A stretch of DNA of 64,000 nt from Tupaia tana (GCA_026018925.1 JAKSZU010000012.1:47877207-47941206); one strand, 5' to 3'; counted from the stretch's first letter, positions 37,312 through 48,344 are shown. Numbers and translations: made by a program. The notes: generated from the letters alone by a model not told the origin.

Positions 37312-40159
37312 AATTTAGAGGTTTTGCTATAGGGCACATGCACTCACCAGAAAGACTGAGAGAGACAGAAAGCGAGAAATCAACCCCCCAGGGGGGATGG
37401 CCACGCCACAATCCCTTCTCCTCCATTCTCCTCTCAGGATCTTGGGCACACATGCACACGCGCCCGGCATGAGTTTAAGCCACCAAGTCCGAAACTCGAA
37501 CTGCGGTCGACTACATGGGAGTCCAGCGACATAGCCATTACGCTAACTGCTGGTCCCTTATTCTGCATTCTTGATTTCACACCTCTGCTACCTATAATCA
37601 GGGTGACACTGAGGAAGTTACTCAATACCTTTATGTCTCAATTTCTTCATCATTAAAAGTAGAGATAATAATACCAGTTTCACAGATTTGTGGTGTGATT
37701 AAATAAAACAACACATGTAAAGGATTACAACAGTGTTGAGTTTATGAAACACACACAGAACATAGAGCTGATACCAAGATTATGTCAATTAATTCTCTTC
37801 ATCGTGGTGTATAGCTGCATGTAAGATGACAAGGACAAATTTTATTATATACCTAATGGCTCTTACACTAATAAATTGGTTTGTTCTAATTATAATAATT
37901 GTCCATATTACAAATTATATTTCTTGGGGGGGGGGGGGGAGAGGTTTTTGCTATAGAGCACATGCACTCGCCAGAAAGACAGAGAGACAGAAAGTGAGAA
38001 ATCACCCCCCAGGGAGGATGGCCACGCCGCAATCCCTTCTCCTCCATTCTCCTCTCGGGATTTTGGGCATGTACGCACACACACCCGGCGTGAGTTTAAG
38101 CCACCAGGTCTGGGACTTGAACCGTATTCGGCTACATGGGAGTTCAGCGACATAGCCATTACGCTAACTGCTGGTCCCCAATTTATATTTCTTATCTCTT
38201 AGCTAAAACCAAGCAAGAATATTAGAGGCATGGATTACTTCAACAAGAGGATAGGAGCTGACAGTTCTATTATTGTGGCAGTACAAGTACAGGCTAGGAA
38301 GAAAGAGGAATTCTACTGCAATACTATTGGGTTGTCATAAAAGTCATGGTGTGAGACCAGCAGACGGCATAATGGTTACATTGCTGGACTCCCACATAGT
38401 TGACCACGATTCGAATTCCAGACCAAGAGGCTTAAAATTCACACCAGGAGCGTGTGCATGAGTACCCACAATCCAGAGGAGAGATTGAAGGAGAAAGGAT
38501 TGCAGCATGGCCATCCTCCCAGGGGGTGATTTCGCACTTTCTGTCTGTGTCTCTCCAGCAAACACAAGCACCCTGTAGCAAAAATCTCTTGAAAAAGGAA
38601 GAAAAACTCATGGCTCATTTTTGCATAGAAAGACAGAAAAATACATCATGACTTTTCTGATGACCCACTAGTTTCAACTAGTTAAATGTTAATATTTTAA
38701 CTGTCCCCATAATCTATAAGATAGGATGTTTATTCATTCGTTTATACAGTACCCATTGTAGATTACCATCAAAGATCATTACATTTTAAGTAAATGAATC
38801 TAATCATCTAATAGCAAATCTGGGGTAGCTTTGGGAGGGGTGTTCTTTTACATAAATCTTACTCGGTTCAGTCATTAAATGTATAATTCATTTTTCAAAA
38901 TGAGAACAACACATCAATATCTCACAGTGCTTCTTCCACACCACTGAAAAAGAATACTGGTGCAAGAACCCGAAAATCAAGGATCACGAGACCAGCAGTT
39001 AGTGCAATGGCTATGTCACTGGACCCCCATATAGCCGACCATGGTTCGAGTCCCGGACCCGGGCCTTAAACTTGCACCAGGTGCGTGTGCGTGCGTGCCC
39101 AAGATCCCAAGAGGAGAATGGAGGAGAAGGGATTGCAGCGTGGCCATCCCCCCAGGGGGTGATTTCTCGCTTTCTGTCTCTTAGTCTTCCTGGCGAGCGC
39201 ATGCGCCGTATAGCAAAACCTCTGAGGAAAAGAAAAAAAAAGGCAAGGATCGAAGCCTCAACTTCAAGAACTGAATCTTAGCTGATCTTAACCCTGTTCT
39301 TCTTTCTTCATCTTCTTTTCCCTTTCTGCAGTCATGTAGCTCCTATAAAAATCAATGGATATAATGCAGATAAACAGAGTGGTCCCCCAAAAAGTTCAGG
39401 AATAGCAAACTTACCCAATGGAAATGCAGTCAACTGGGAACTTAAGGTGAGATTACTTAAAGTACATAGATTAATGCTGTTTAAGTTATCCTTTAAACAA
39501 TCAAACAAGATTTTTACAAGAAAACTGTATAAACACCTGTGCTTTTAATTCAAGAAAGTCTGGTTAAAGCATCCCTTATTTATTACAGGTATTCTTTATA
39601 GCAGCCTCTTGTCTATTTGACATTAAGTGAAAGAACCATATAACTCAGCTTGTTTCTCAGGGACCATAAAGGATTAGGCACTAAATGAAATGTTTTACCT
39701 AAATCAACATTAACTGAATATTAAATAGAAATGTTATTCTTTTTTTTGGAAAGGTTTTTGATATAGGGCATGTGTGCAAGACAGACAGAAAGCAAGAAAT
39801 CACCCCCCAGGGTAGATGGCCACGCCGCAATCCCTTCTCCTCCATTCTCCTCTCGGGATATTGGGCACGCACACACATGCACCTGGCATGAGTTTAAGCC
39901 ACCAGGTCCAGGACTCAAACGGTGGTCAACTACATGGGCGTCCAGTGACACAGTAATTACACTAACTGCTGGTCCCTAGAAATATTTTTAAATTAGTATC
40001 AAAACCATGGAATATAGAATTTGGTGGCATAGGTAGTCCTTGAGAAGATGAACACAGAAATGCAAATTCTGTCCTAAAAGGATTAAATGCCTCCTGGCAG
40101 TGACTACATTATATGGATAAACAGCGATACATGAAAATTCTATAAAAAGAAAAAAAAAC

Positions 40160-40213
<54 letters not shown>

Positions 40214-41038
40214 TATACACAGTCATGAACATTCTGAATACACACACACACACACACACATATATAGTCATGTGTTATAAGCTTAATGTACCTAACACTG
40301 AGGGGAAAGAACTGTATTTAGCTATTCTACAGTGTATACATATTTTGAATATCATGTGACACATGATAAATATATATAATTTTATCAATTAAAATTAATT
40401 AACTAATTTTAAGAAGTACAAAATAAAGAACTGGGGCCAACAGATGGTGTAGAGGTTTAGGTGGCTGGATCCAATATGGCTGACCATGGTTTAAGTCCTG
40501 GACCCAGTGACTTGAAAATCACCCCAGGCATATGTGCCCAAAATCCCAAGATGAGAATGGAGAAGGGATTGTGTCAAGACCATCCTGCAGGATGTTATCT
40601 CTCACTTTCCCTCTTGTTCTTTCTCTGTGTCTGGGGAGCACACATGCCCTATAGCAAAAAAATTTTTAAAAGAACTCTATACTAGAGACATGGTAAGCAC
40701 TTTTTGCAATATGAGATGAGTTATAGATGGTATATTCAATCAGATATATACTACATATTACTAGTATTTTTCATATGTAAGAGAGCAGAAATATTTATAT
40801 CCTTAGATATATACAGCTCTTACATTTTAGTACATGACCTCAAATAGTATTTCTTTTTTTTTTTACCTACACTTTCTAACCCTACCCATGACTTAAGCCC
40901 TCTGAGTAAAAAATGTAGGAAACTGCACAATTGCAACTTCTGATCCATTTCTCTTTGCAGAACAATGATCACTACTTTAAAAATTTCATGGCTCTCTTTC
41001 TCCACCTGAGAATTTGGAAGCTAGATACAAGTCCCTGA
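32053..41038 (+). CDS. OOSP/PLAC1-family secreted protein, paralog 3 (complete)
   Basis: Five exons: 32053-32128, 35295-35473, 36961-37061, 39332-39446 and 40961-41038. Phases 1, 0, 2 and 0 join into one frame of 182 codons plus TGA, between PLAC1 (about 212 residues) and OOSP2 (about 158) in length. Signal peptide MKVFLVLGG to IWTCSG; ZP-N-like domain with cysteines in VRC, GNQC, SDCGI and VFC; then a hydrophilic tail (KSSGIANLPNG) and a short basic, hydrophobic end (LFLHLRIWK). A poly(A) signal follows at 41215. No stops or weak splice sites, so it is likely functional. It is the best template for exon boundaries of the cluster. By family it would be secreted from the oocyte; the orthologue number is not assignable from memory. 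Confidence 0.87.
32482..32762 (+). repeat. SINE, long form, older
   Basis: Head diverged (ggaccaacagatgacatagc); A-rich tail with interspersed G. In intron 1 of paralog 3. Confidence 0.75.
32916..33169 (+). repeat. SINE, long form
   Basis: Flanked by aaaacttttgttt on both sides. In intron 1 of paralog 3. Confidence 0.88.
33683..33768. repeat. GT/AT microsatellite
   Basis: GT runs with TATC units between. In intron 1 of paralog 3. Confidence 0.85.
34004..34236 (+). repeat. SINE, long form, older
   Basis: Head ggggtcagcaggtggcatag; deletion in the head region. Confidence 0.75.
34402..34643 (+). repeat. SINE, long form, older
   Basis: Head ggggccagcttgtggcatag; shortened CT stretch. Confidence 0.8.
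34672..34855 (-). repeat. SINE, short form
   Basis: Ends atcatgccacctaccagccc; body ctttattctaatttgaccag. In intron 1 of paralog 3. Confidence 0.78.
35295..35473 (+). CDS. Paralog 3 exon 2, ZP-N-like core
   Basis: Acceptor ttttctgcctttaacag, donor GAG|gtaatt, 179 nt. It encodes VYVRCNPSLFLVRIKPTAF, PNDVFLGNQCPVTSV and YEFLYHPSDCGIRTE. RIKPT and YHP are shared with paralog 1, so these two are the closest pair in this exon. Confidence 0.92.
35812..35946 (-). repeat. SINE, short form
   Basis: Ends accatgccacctgccagccc; starts tttatttgaccagagagaga. In intron 2 of paralog 3. Confidence 0.75.
36066..36332 (+). repeat. SINE, long form, young
   Basis: Flanked by aaacaatgttttct/aaacaatgctttct. It lies 0.6 kb before exon 3 of paralog 3. 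Confidence 0.9.
36588..36862 (-). repeat. SINE, long form
   Basis: Flanked by agaatgcttgctttt on both sides. It lies 100 bp before exon 3 of paralog 3. Confidence 0.88.
36961..37061 (+). CDS. Paralog 3 exon 3
   Basis: Acceptor gctttgtctctctag, donor CGG|gtgagt, 101 nt, phase 0 in and 2 out. It encodes VLPGNWLLFESRITF, then SVFAEFEASILVFCAVP, with the fourth domain cysteine. No sequon, unlike paralogs 1 and 2. Confidence 0.85.
37199..37312. repeat. GT/AT compound microsatellite
   Basis: Alternating (TG)n and (TA)n blocks. In intron 3 of paralog 3, adjoining a SINE. Confidence 0.9.
37316..37557 (-). repeat. SINE, long form
   Basis: Follows a GT/AT microsatellite; ends acgctaactgctggtccc. Confidence 0.85.
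37560..37745 (+). repeat. MIR
   Basis: GAGGAAGTTACTCAATACCT, TTTCTTCATCATTAAAAGTA and GATTAAATAAAACAACACAT are the MIR core. Confidence 0.7.
37925..38178 (-). repeat. SINE, long form
   Basis: Flanked by caaattatatttctt/caatttatatttctt; a 13-bp G run lies at its start instead of poly(T). Confidence 0.85.
38327..38668. mobile_element. Same 78-bp MITE family, split by a SINE
   Basis: Left end TTGGGTTGTCATAAAAGTCA to 38352; right part CTCATTTTTGCATAGAAAGA to GACTTTTCTGATGACCCAC at 38668, TA on both sides. A SINE (38353-38605) sits in it, flanked by copies of (a)aa-tcatgg. Confidence 0.75.
38353..38605 (+). repeat. SINE, long form, inside a MITE
   Basis: Head gagaccagcagacggcataa; interrupts the 78-bp MITE at 38327-38668. 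Confidence 0.82.
38986..39241 (+). repeat. SINE, long form
   Basis: Flanked by caaggatca/caaggatcg. It lies 90 bp before exon 4 of paralog 3. Confidence 0.85.
39332..39446 (+). CDS. Paralog 3 exon 4, variable tail
   Basis: Acceptor cttttccctttctgcag, donor AAG|gtgaga, 115 nt, phase 2 in and 0 out. It encodes HVAPIKINGYNADKQSG, then a Ser/Gly/Asn-rich run ending NAVNWELK. It matches paralog 1 exon 4 only at the end and in phase. Confidence 0.82.
39738..39976 (-). repeat. SINE, long form
   Basis: Flanked by tagaaatgttatt/tagaaatattttt; CT stretch shortened. In intron 4 of paralog 3. Confidence 0.82.
40160..40262. repeat. AT then CA microsatellite
   Basis: (AT)n 40160-40217 with single C/G interruptions, and (CA)n 40241-40260. 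In intron 4 of paralog 3. Confidence 0.9.
40433..40671 (+). repeat. SINE, long form, older
   Basis: Head ggggccaacagatggtgtag; flanked by aaagaactgg/aaagaactct. In intron 4 of paralog 3. Confidence 0.78.
40961..41038 (+). CDS. Paralog 3 exon 5 with stop codon
   Basis: Strong acceptor (gatccatttctctttgcag). Phase 0 gives NNDHYFKNFMALFL, then HLRIWKLDTSP and TGA at 41036-41038. The tail is followed by a 3' UTR with AATAAA 180 bp on, which supports it as the terminal exon. Confidence 0.75.
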   Translation, partial: NNDHYFKNFMALFLHLRIWKLDTSP

Positions 41039-41214
41039 AGTTGTGACTGTAGGAGGATGACATGTTACAAGCTACCTATTGCCTAAGGATCCCACTGATC
41101 TCACATTTTTAAAACTTTTAAAATGATTTGATTTTTAATGAAAAGGTAGTTTGTTCTTTTATAATCCCTTGTTAAGAAAGGTCTGCCTCTGTTTTTAACT
41201 TCATAAGAAGTTAT

Positions 41215-41220
41215 AATAAA
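41215..41220 (+). promoter_or_regulatory. Poly(A) signal of paralog 3
   Basis: AATAAA followed by a GT/T-rich stretch (gtgctttcttcctaatgtg), the usual arrangement for cleavage and polyadenylation; about 180 bp after the stop. Confidence 0.65.
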
Positions 41221-41265
41221 ATGTGCTTTCTTCCTAATGTGTTATCTACTGTTTCCGAATACACT

Positions 41266-42185
41266 GTTGCAATGGTCTGAATATCTGTGCACAACCACCA
41301 CCAAATTCATGTGTAGAAACCTACTCCCCAGTGTGATAGTATTAAGAGATGATAGGGACCAAAAGATGGCTTAATGGTGGGACTAGCAGTTAGCGTAATG
41401 GCTATGTCGCTGGACTCCCACGTAGTCGACCGCGGTTCGAGTCCCGGACCCAGTGGCTTAAACTAACACCGGGTGCGTGTGCGTGCGTGCCCAAGATCCC
41501 GAGAGGAGAATGGAGGAGAAGGGATTGCTGCGTGGCCATCCCCCCTGGGGGGTGATTTCTCGCTTTCTATCTCTCTGTCTCTCTCTGTCTGTCTGGCGAG
41601 CGCACGCACCCTATAGCAAAAACCTCTCAAAAAAAAAAAGATGGTTTAATGGTTACATCACTGGACTCCCATGTAGTTGACTGCAGTTCAAGTCCCGGAC
41701 CCAGTGGCTTAAAACACACCAGGCATGTGTGTGTGTGTGTGCCCAAGATCCTAAGAGGCGAATGGAAGACAAGGGACTGCAGGGTGGCCATAGCCCCTGG
41801 GGGGTGATTTATCACTTTCTGTCCCTCTGGCATTCTCAGTCTCTCTGGCCAGCACATGTGCCCTATACCAAAAATCTCTCTTTAAAAAAAAAAAAAAAAA
41901 AGATGATTACATTATGAAAATAGAAGCCCTCATGAAAGGAATTAGTGCCCTTACAAAAGAGGCACAAGAGAGCCCTGTTAACCCTTTCTACCATATGAGG
42001 ACACAGTGTAAAGGAGCAATTTGTGAACCAGAGAATAAGCTCCCACCTGGCACCAGTTCTGACAAGGCTGTGATCTTGGGCTTCCCAGCCTCCAGAACTG
42101 TGAGTAATAAACTTCCATTGTTTATAATCCATCCAATTTATGGTATTCTCATTATAGTAGCCCAAACAGACTTAGACAATTGTGC
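41266..42185 (+). mobile_element. MaLR/MLT-type LTR split by nested SINEs
   Basis: The left part (41266-41353) has the start typical of MLT/MST LTRs (GTCTGAAT then AATTCATGTGTAGAAACC). The right part (41903-42185) has CCATATGAGGACACAG, CAGCCTCCAGAACTGTGAGT and ATAGTAGCCCAAACAGACT. Two SINEs, one inside the other, interrupt it. It starts some 45 bp after the paralog 3 poly(A) signal. Confidence 0.7.
41354..41902 (+). repeat. SINE within a SINE
   Basis: Outer copy 41354-41378 plus 41640-41902; inner young copy 41379-41639, flanked by agatggcttaatgg and agatggtttaatgg. Both sit in the MaLR-type LTR. Confidence 0.85.
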
Positions 42186-43031
42186 CATAGTAAATGAATA
42201 GGTGAATGTACATGTAATATGGTAAATTTTATATGTAACTATAGTCACATCATGAGATACAAGTTTAGAATTTGAACACATGAATTACGGGATGACACAA
42301 TTCCGGTCATAACACATACCCATTATCTATCCAAGAATGATTAATCTTGCTCTCAAATGTGTCTTGATGGTATCACAGGGAGGCTAAGACCCAGTATCTC
42401 TGGACTAAGATTTCTAGCTACCTCTTACCAGTAATCTGACTGCAGGGACAGAGACGCATCCCTATTCTCTCCAACCCAGTTGCTCTCACCTAATAGGAGT
42501 TGATTTTCTGGTTGTTTAAACTGCTAAGACCTTCATGGGACCATATTTACGAGTAAGCATAGCCACTGCTCATTAAGGGAATTTAGGCTTCTATATGTAG
42601 CATGTTTCTTGTACTTTCTGTTTCTAGAGATTTTGGAAATCTAAGCAGGACTTGACCCCTCAAGAAAATATGGCCTTGACAAAATGTCACCCTTTATAAC
42701 CTTACTGAGGGCCCTTTTTAGTCCTGGAATTCTGTTCAGATGATTCTCTGTGTAGATATTTCTTTATATATGATTATCTTTTAGACGTGGGTAGAGGGTA
42801 GGAGACCCTGGGTTATGATTTCTAGTTATAGCCTTATTTGCAAAGTTAGCTTCTAGCAAAAGAACTATATTAAAGATTTTCTTTTTTGTCAATGACATAC
42901 CATTTAGTGAAATGATCTCTTTCAGTTTCTCCTAAATACAGGGATTTTTCAGCCCAGTAGCAAGAATAGATGTTAAGGCAAAAGGGGGCATTATCAATTC
43001 TTCAATATAATTTCATCAAAATCCTGTAACA

Positions 43032-43297
43032 GGGACCAGCAGTTAGCGTAATGGCTATGTCGCTGGACTCCCACGTAGTCGACCGCGGTTCGAGTCCCGG
43101 ACCCGGCGGCTTAAACTCACGCCGGGCGCGTGTGCGTGCGTGCCCAAGATCCCGAGAGGAGAATGGAGGAGAAGGGATTGAGGCGTGGCCATCCCCCCTG
43201 GGGGGTGATTTCCTGCTTTCTATCTCTCTGTCTCTCTCTGTCTGTCTGGCGAGCGCACGCACCCTATAGCAAAAACCTCTCCAAAAAAAAAAAAAAA
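43032..43297 (+). repeat. SINE, long form, among the least diverged
   Basis: Perfect duplication aaaatcctgtaaca on both sides; intact A and B boxes. Confidence 0.92.
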
Positions 43298-44083
43298 ATC
43301 CTGTAACAACATTTCACTGTTGACAGTATTTTTTGAACAACATCAATAACATCCTTTTACCAAACTTCCTCATTTGTAAAAGGGGTAGAATATCACTTAT
43401 CCCCTATCTAGTTTGGGGGGCCAAATAAGGTCATTGTAAAATACCTGCTTCACTGAAGCTAGTTCATGTCATTGCCGTTTCAACAACTCTTGAGCCTTCC
43501 TTCTCTAATCTCATCCAAACAAGCTGTAAAGACTGGTTGGCCTAGATCAGGGGTCTTAAGATTGTTTTGAGCACCTCCCCAAAATGATTTTGTACTCTTG
43601 TTCATTTTTAAATTCACATCTAAAATTTTTTATAAACTTAGGCAAGACTGTTTATCAGGATTTTTTAGTCAGGATAATTAATCCTTACTGCTGTGACAAT
43701 AAAAATCTCTGTGGCCTAAGACAATACAAGTTTTTCATTCTGAAGTTCAATGTGACTCGGGGAGCTCTCTTTTGAGGGGTTCTCCTGAAAGTAATAACTA
43801 GGGTAAATGCTCATTTTTCACTCTGTGGTTTGGTTACCATGGAGTTCTTCACTTCTAGTGCTCAGACATGAGAGAGAGACCAGAAAATCACACAGCACTT
43901 TTTATGACCAACTCTAAAAGTAGCATACACGTTGTTCACTTCTTTAAGCCAAGCATGTCACGTGAACCCAAAATAACTGCAACAAAGACTGGGAAATGCA
44001 GTCTTCTTATAGAGCCATTATTTTCATTTATTATCATGTTCCTAAACAGAATAAATAAAATCATCTTAAAAATATTTCTCAAT

Positions 44084-44295
44084 GGGCCCAGCCACGGTGG
44101 CACAGGCACAGGTGGTAGGGCACTAACGTGTGCTACTAAAGTCATATAGAAGATATGGATTTGGATCCAGGATCAACCTGTACATGCCCAGTGCACCTGC
44201 ATGCACCTGTAGTCCTCACTGGCTAGAAGGCTGGAGGGAGCATTACAGCATGGCCAAATTCTGTTATGAGTAATTATCTCTCTCAAAAGAAAAAA
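44084..44295 (+). repeat. Chimeric tRNA/7SL-like SINE, copy 2
   Basis: Left half with GGATTTGGATCCAGGATCAA, right half CATGCACCTGTAGTCCTCAC plus TGGCTAGAAGGCTGGAGG, an Alu-like segment. Confidence 0.6.
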
Positions 44296-44671
44296 GAGGG
44301 AGGGGAGGGGGAGCAAAGGAAATAAGAAGGAAAGAAGGAAGAAAACTTTAAAATTTTTTTTTCAATTAAAAAAAACTTTTTAAAATATTAAATTAAAAGA
44401 ATGAAATCTATATTTCTTTGACCATTCTAAATTTAAAACTTTTTTCATGATGAAACTTCTTCACTTGTAATATTATACCCTTAACAGAATTATACAGAAG
44501 ATGAAGAAAGGGCAGGGGTTGCAAACTACAACCTGAGTAAAGTTTTACTGAAACCCCGTCACACCCAGGTATTTACTGATAGATGCTTTTGAAAACAGAA
44601 GAGCTGAGGAGTTGCAAAAGAAACCACAAAGGAAAAAATACATACTACCTGGCTATGTAGGAAGGTTTCCT

Positions 44672-44965
44672 GGGCCAGCCAGAAGGTGTGGTGGTTAAGG
44701 TAGCTGGGTCCCATAGGACTGATGGTGCGACTGGAGGCCCAGACCTATGCTTGAAAAACATGCTGGATGTGGGTGTGTGTGTGTGCGTGCGTGTGCACAA
44801 GCGTGCACGCACACCCAAAATCCCAAGAGGAAAATGGAGGAGAAGGTATTGTGGTGTGGTCATCCCCCCTGGGTTGCTTTCTCACTTACTCTCCCTCTCT
44901 TTTACTCTCTCTCTCCCATCTCTCTCTCTTTCATCAGTGAGTACCTGTGCCCTATATGAAATTAA
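44672..44965 (+). repeat. SINE, long form, older
   Basis: Head gggccagccagaaggtgtgg; expanded GT stretch in the body. Confidence 0.75.
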
Positions 44966-45111
44966 AAAGAGTAAAGTACTGACTCTGTTCTTGAATCAAT
45001 ATTTCAGTTTCTTAATCTGGCAAATTTTTTTTGTCATCCATGACATCAAATAATAATCTGGGAGGTGTGAGGAATATGCCTATATTGTATAAAATAAAAG
45101 GGATATTGGGA

Positions 45112-45193
45112 TGGGCAGCAGGTGGTGTGGTGGTAAAGGCACTGGACTTCCACATGGCAGACTGAGGTTCACAAGTCCCAGACCTGGCAGCTT

Positions 45194-45268
<75 letters not shown>

Positions 45269-45340
45269 TTCCCTGTAGCAAATAAAAAGAAATAATAATA
45301 ATGACAAATAAAATTAAATAATTCTTTAAAAAAAAAAAAA
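45112..45340 (+). repeat. SINE, short form with long (TC)n(CA)n
   Basis: Head gggcagcaggtggtgtggtg, then pure TC from 45193 to 45249 and CA to 45268, A/T-rich tail. Confidence 0.8.
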
Positions 45341-45594
45341 GAATATTGGGAACCCCTGACTGCTGTTTTTCCTCATCTTATGTATATTTCTCTGAAAGGT
45401 CAGTGTTTAGAAGAAAAATACACAGCAGTTCAGATTCTGAAAATTAAATGTGTTAAAAGTATCTAAGCATGCACTCCTGGAAAATCTTTGTGTACACTTG
45501 GAAGCACAAATATTCTAATATGGAAACCACTTGCCTGGATGAAATCCATTCATGGAAATGAGAGCCCATAACCTACCTGTCATAGTTGTTGAGA

Positions 45595-45785
45595 CAACAG
45601 AATCTGGAGACAGATTGGAATTTCAGTTCAATGGACTCAATATTTGCTAGTATCCAGGTTACTTAAACTTCCTGTGTATCAAAGACTTCATCTGTAAATG
45701 TTACCACATAGCACCTATCTCTTAGGCTTATTGGGAGCTTTAAATATGATCATGTGAATACATGTTTAAAAAGTATCTGGCACAG
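45595..45785 (+). repeat. MIR
   Basis: CAGGTTACTTAAACTTCCTG, TAGCACCTATCTCTTAGGCT, AAGTATCTGGCACAG; a compound SINE joins its end. Confidence 0.65.
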
Positions 45786-46652
45786 GGTCCAACAAGTGAC
45801 ATAGTGGCTGAGGTGCTAAACTCCCACATGGTCAACCACAGTTCAAGTCCGAGACCTGGTGGCTTGAAAATCACACTGGGATGAGACCAGCAAATGGCAT
45901 AATAGTTACATCACTGGACTCCCATATGGCCAAACATGGTTTGAGTCCAGACCCAGCAGCTTGAAACTCACGCTGAGCATGTGTGCATGCATGCCCAAAA
46001 CCCCAAGAGGAGAATGGACGATAAGGGACTGTGGCATGGCCATCCCCCCTGGAGTGGGGGGATGATTTTTAACTTTCTGTCTCTCTGTCTCTCCAGCAAA
46101 CACATGAGCCCTATAGCAAAAACCTCTCTGGGAAAAAAAAGAAAGAAAGAAGAGGAGAGAAGGGGGAAAGGGGAAGGGGGAAGGGAAGGAAAAGAAACCC
46201 ACACTGGGCACATGTGCATGTGTGCCCAAAGTCCCAGGAGGAGAACAAAGGAGAAAGAATTACAGCATGGCCATCCCCTTGGGAGGGAGGGAGGTGGTGA
46301 TTTCTTACTTTCCCTCTGTCTCTCATTGTCTCTCTCTGTCTACCCCCCAGTGAGCACACACACCCTAAGGCAAAAAAAAAAAAAAGGCCAGCAGTTAGCA
46401 TAATGTTGCTGGACTCCCATGTAGTTGACCATGGTTTGGGTCCCAGATCCCGTGGCTTGAACTCACATCAGGTGTGTGTACGTGTATGCCCAAGATCCTG
46501 AGAGGAGAATGGAGGAGAAGGGATTGTGGTGTGGCCATCTCCCCGGGGGGGTGGGGGGGTTGATTTCTCACTTTCTGTCTCTCTCTGTCTTTCTGGCGAG
46601 TGCACACGCCCTATAGCAAAAACCTCTCCAAAATTAAAAAAAAAAAAAAAGG
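45786..46652 (+). repeat. Stack of three SINEs
   Basis: Outer copy 45786-45881 resuming at 46196-46380, flanked by cacactggg; inner copy 45882-46195 with a G/A-rich tail; then a third copy 46386-46652 placed at the outer copy's poly(A). Confidence 0.78.
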
Positions 46653-47074
46653 AAAGGAAAAATATCTGTCACACAGAAAATTTTTAGTAAACATTAGCAA
46701 GAATTATATTTTTTTCTTGAAAAAAGTTTTTGTTCTATAGTTATAAACCCCAGGAGCCAGAATTTGATGATTACCCTTAAAAGTTTTAATGTACATGCTT
46801 TCATGCTACTTTTCCAGTATTTTTTAAGACACACACACAAATGTACAAACTATATATTAATGTATGTTTAAAAGTTTGACGCTATCAATATTTGGATTTT
46901 TTTTACAATTGTTTATTCACCTTTCTGTGTTTGAGCTAAATCCATGTTTCTAAATGAAATCTAATCTATTCCTCTTTACAACTGAATTATATTTTCTACT
47001 ATTCTTTCCCTCCTCACTGTGTTCCAACAACTATTACCTCTTTATTTTCTCAACACCCAAAACACTTTCTGTAT

Positions 47075-47520
47075 CAGTTTTGTAATGCCGCATAACAATG
47101 CACCACTAACTGAGCAGCTTAAAGTAATACCGATTGTTTTCTCACGTTTCTTTAGGGTCAGAAGAACAAGTAGGCTCAACAGGGTTATCTGCTTCGAATC
47201 CATTTCAGCCAGCCTGGGCTCTTCCGTGGAGGCTTGGGGAAAGAACTGGTTTCCAAGCTCATTCAGGTTTTGGTCAAATTCAGTCCCTTTTGTTTATACC
47301 CCTGAGGCCCTGCCTTGCTGGCTCTCAGGCAAGGACTTCTCTGCTCCATAAGACTACCCGTATTTCTTCTCACAGGGCCACCTTCATCTTCAAAACACTG
47401 ATGCAACTGGTCTTTCTCACACCCCTGAACTGTTCGATGGGTTCTACCACCAGCCAGAGGAAACTCACTGCTTTTAAAGGGTTATGTGACTTGATCAGGC
47501 CACCTAGATAACCTCCCTCT
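47075..47520 (+). repeat. Ancient interspersed repeat, family not assigned
   Basis: The start (tgtatcagttttgtaatgcc, then taacaatgcaccactaactg) resembles a common mammalian repeat of the type gctgccataacaaa. A related piece is at 43650-43800. The open frames here are not credible genes. Confidence 0.35.
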
Positions 47521-47739
47521 AAATTAACTCACAGTCAACTGAAAATTCCCTTTTGCCAGGTAAAGAAACATAATTACGTCTCCTCTCTGGCAATGTCTCT
47601 TCTGGATATTTGTAAGAATCCCCCCACCTCCCCAGACTTCTACTTATCACCAGCTTATAATAGACTTCTCTGAAAATAGCCTCACTCAGTTTTCAGCCCA
47701 TAAACTTCTTCATATTTAGTAGTTTTTATTATTACATGT

Positions 47740-48005
47740 CATGCTTGTGTTATTGTTTATTGTTTTTATCCCACCACAAGATGTAGAATTCATGAGAGTG
47801 CTAACATTGCTGGTTTGTTTACCACTACAAGGGAACTTCAACATTTTGTGAAAAAAAAGAGAATTAAAGTACATGGTTATTTTGGTTCAAAACAATATTG
47901 ATAGACATGAAGAGAATTCTCACAATATGCGTTTTCACAAACTTTTAGTGCTAGACTATTGCCTGGCACATAAGAAGTGCTCAAAATCTAATTGAAGGAA
48001 ATGAA
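47740..48005 (+). repeat. L2 3' end split by a palindromic element
   Basis: AGATGTAGAATTCATGAGAG before and TTGCCTGGCACATAAGAAGT after the insertion at 47828-47950. Confidence 0.55.
47828..47950 (-). mobile_element. Palindromic MITE, copy 4, inside an L2
   Basis: AAGGGAACTTCAACATTTTG to GCGTTTTCACAAACTTTTAG. Confidence 0.55.
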
Positions 48006-48344
48006 TGGAGAGCTATTTTCATCAGTCAGAAGACCCACAGTTGTTTATTTTCCAGGCTCTAAAAATTGAGTTCAGCATGCTTTACCAGAGCCTCATCTAC
48101 ACTCTTAACATTTTATTTTACACATTTTGATGTGAAGTTCTATTAATGGGTTCCCTACTTTGACCCTTAAGTACTACAGGCTGGGAGTAGAGTTTCTACT
48201 TGATCAACACAATCACCCAGGTCTGGATGAGTTGAATCAAAATATAGATGGGTTAGGCTTGGTATAATAGGTACAAGAGTAGAAACACTTAAGGGTAGTT
48301 AGAGGCAGCTGGGATAGCTAGGATAGGTAAAAACAATATAACAT

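Noticed and set aside
47019..47511. 110- and 125-codon overlapping frames
   Set aside because: They lie in what looks like an ancient interspersed repeat, and a related piece occurs at 43650.
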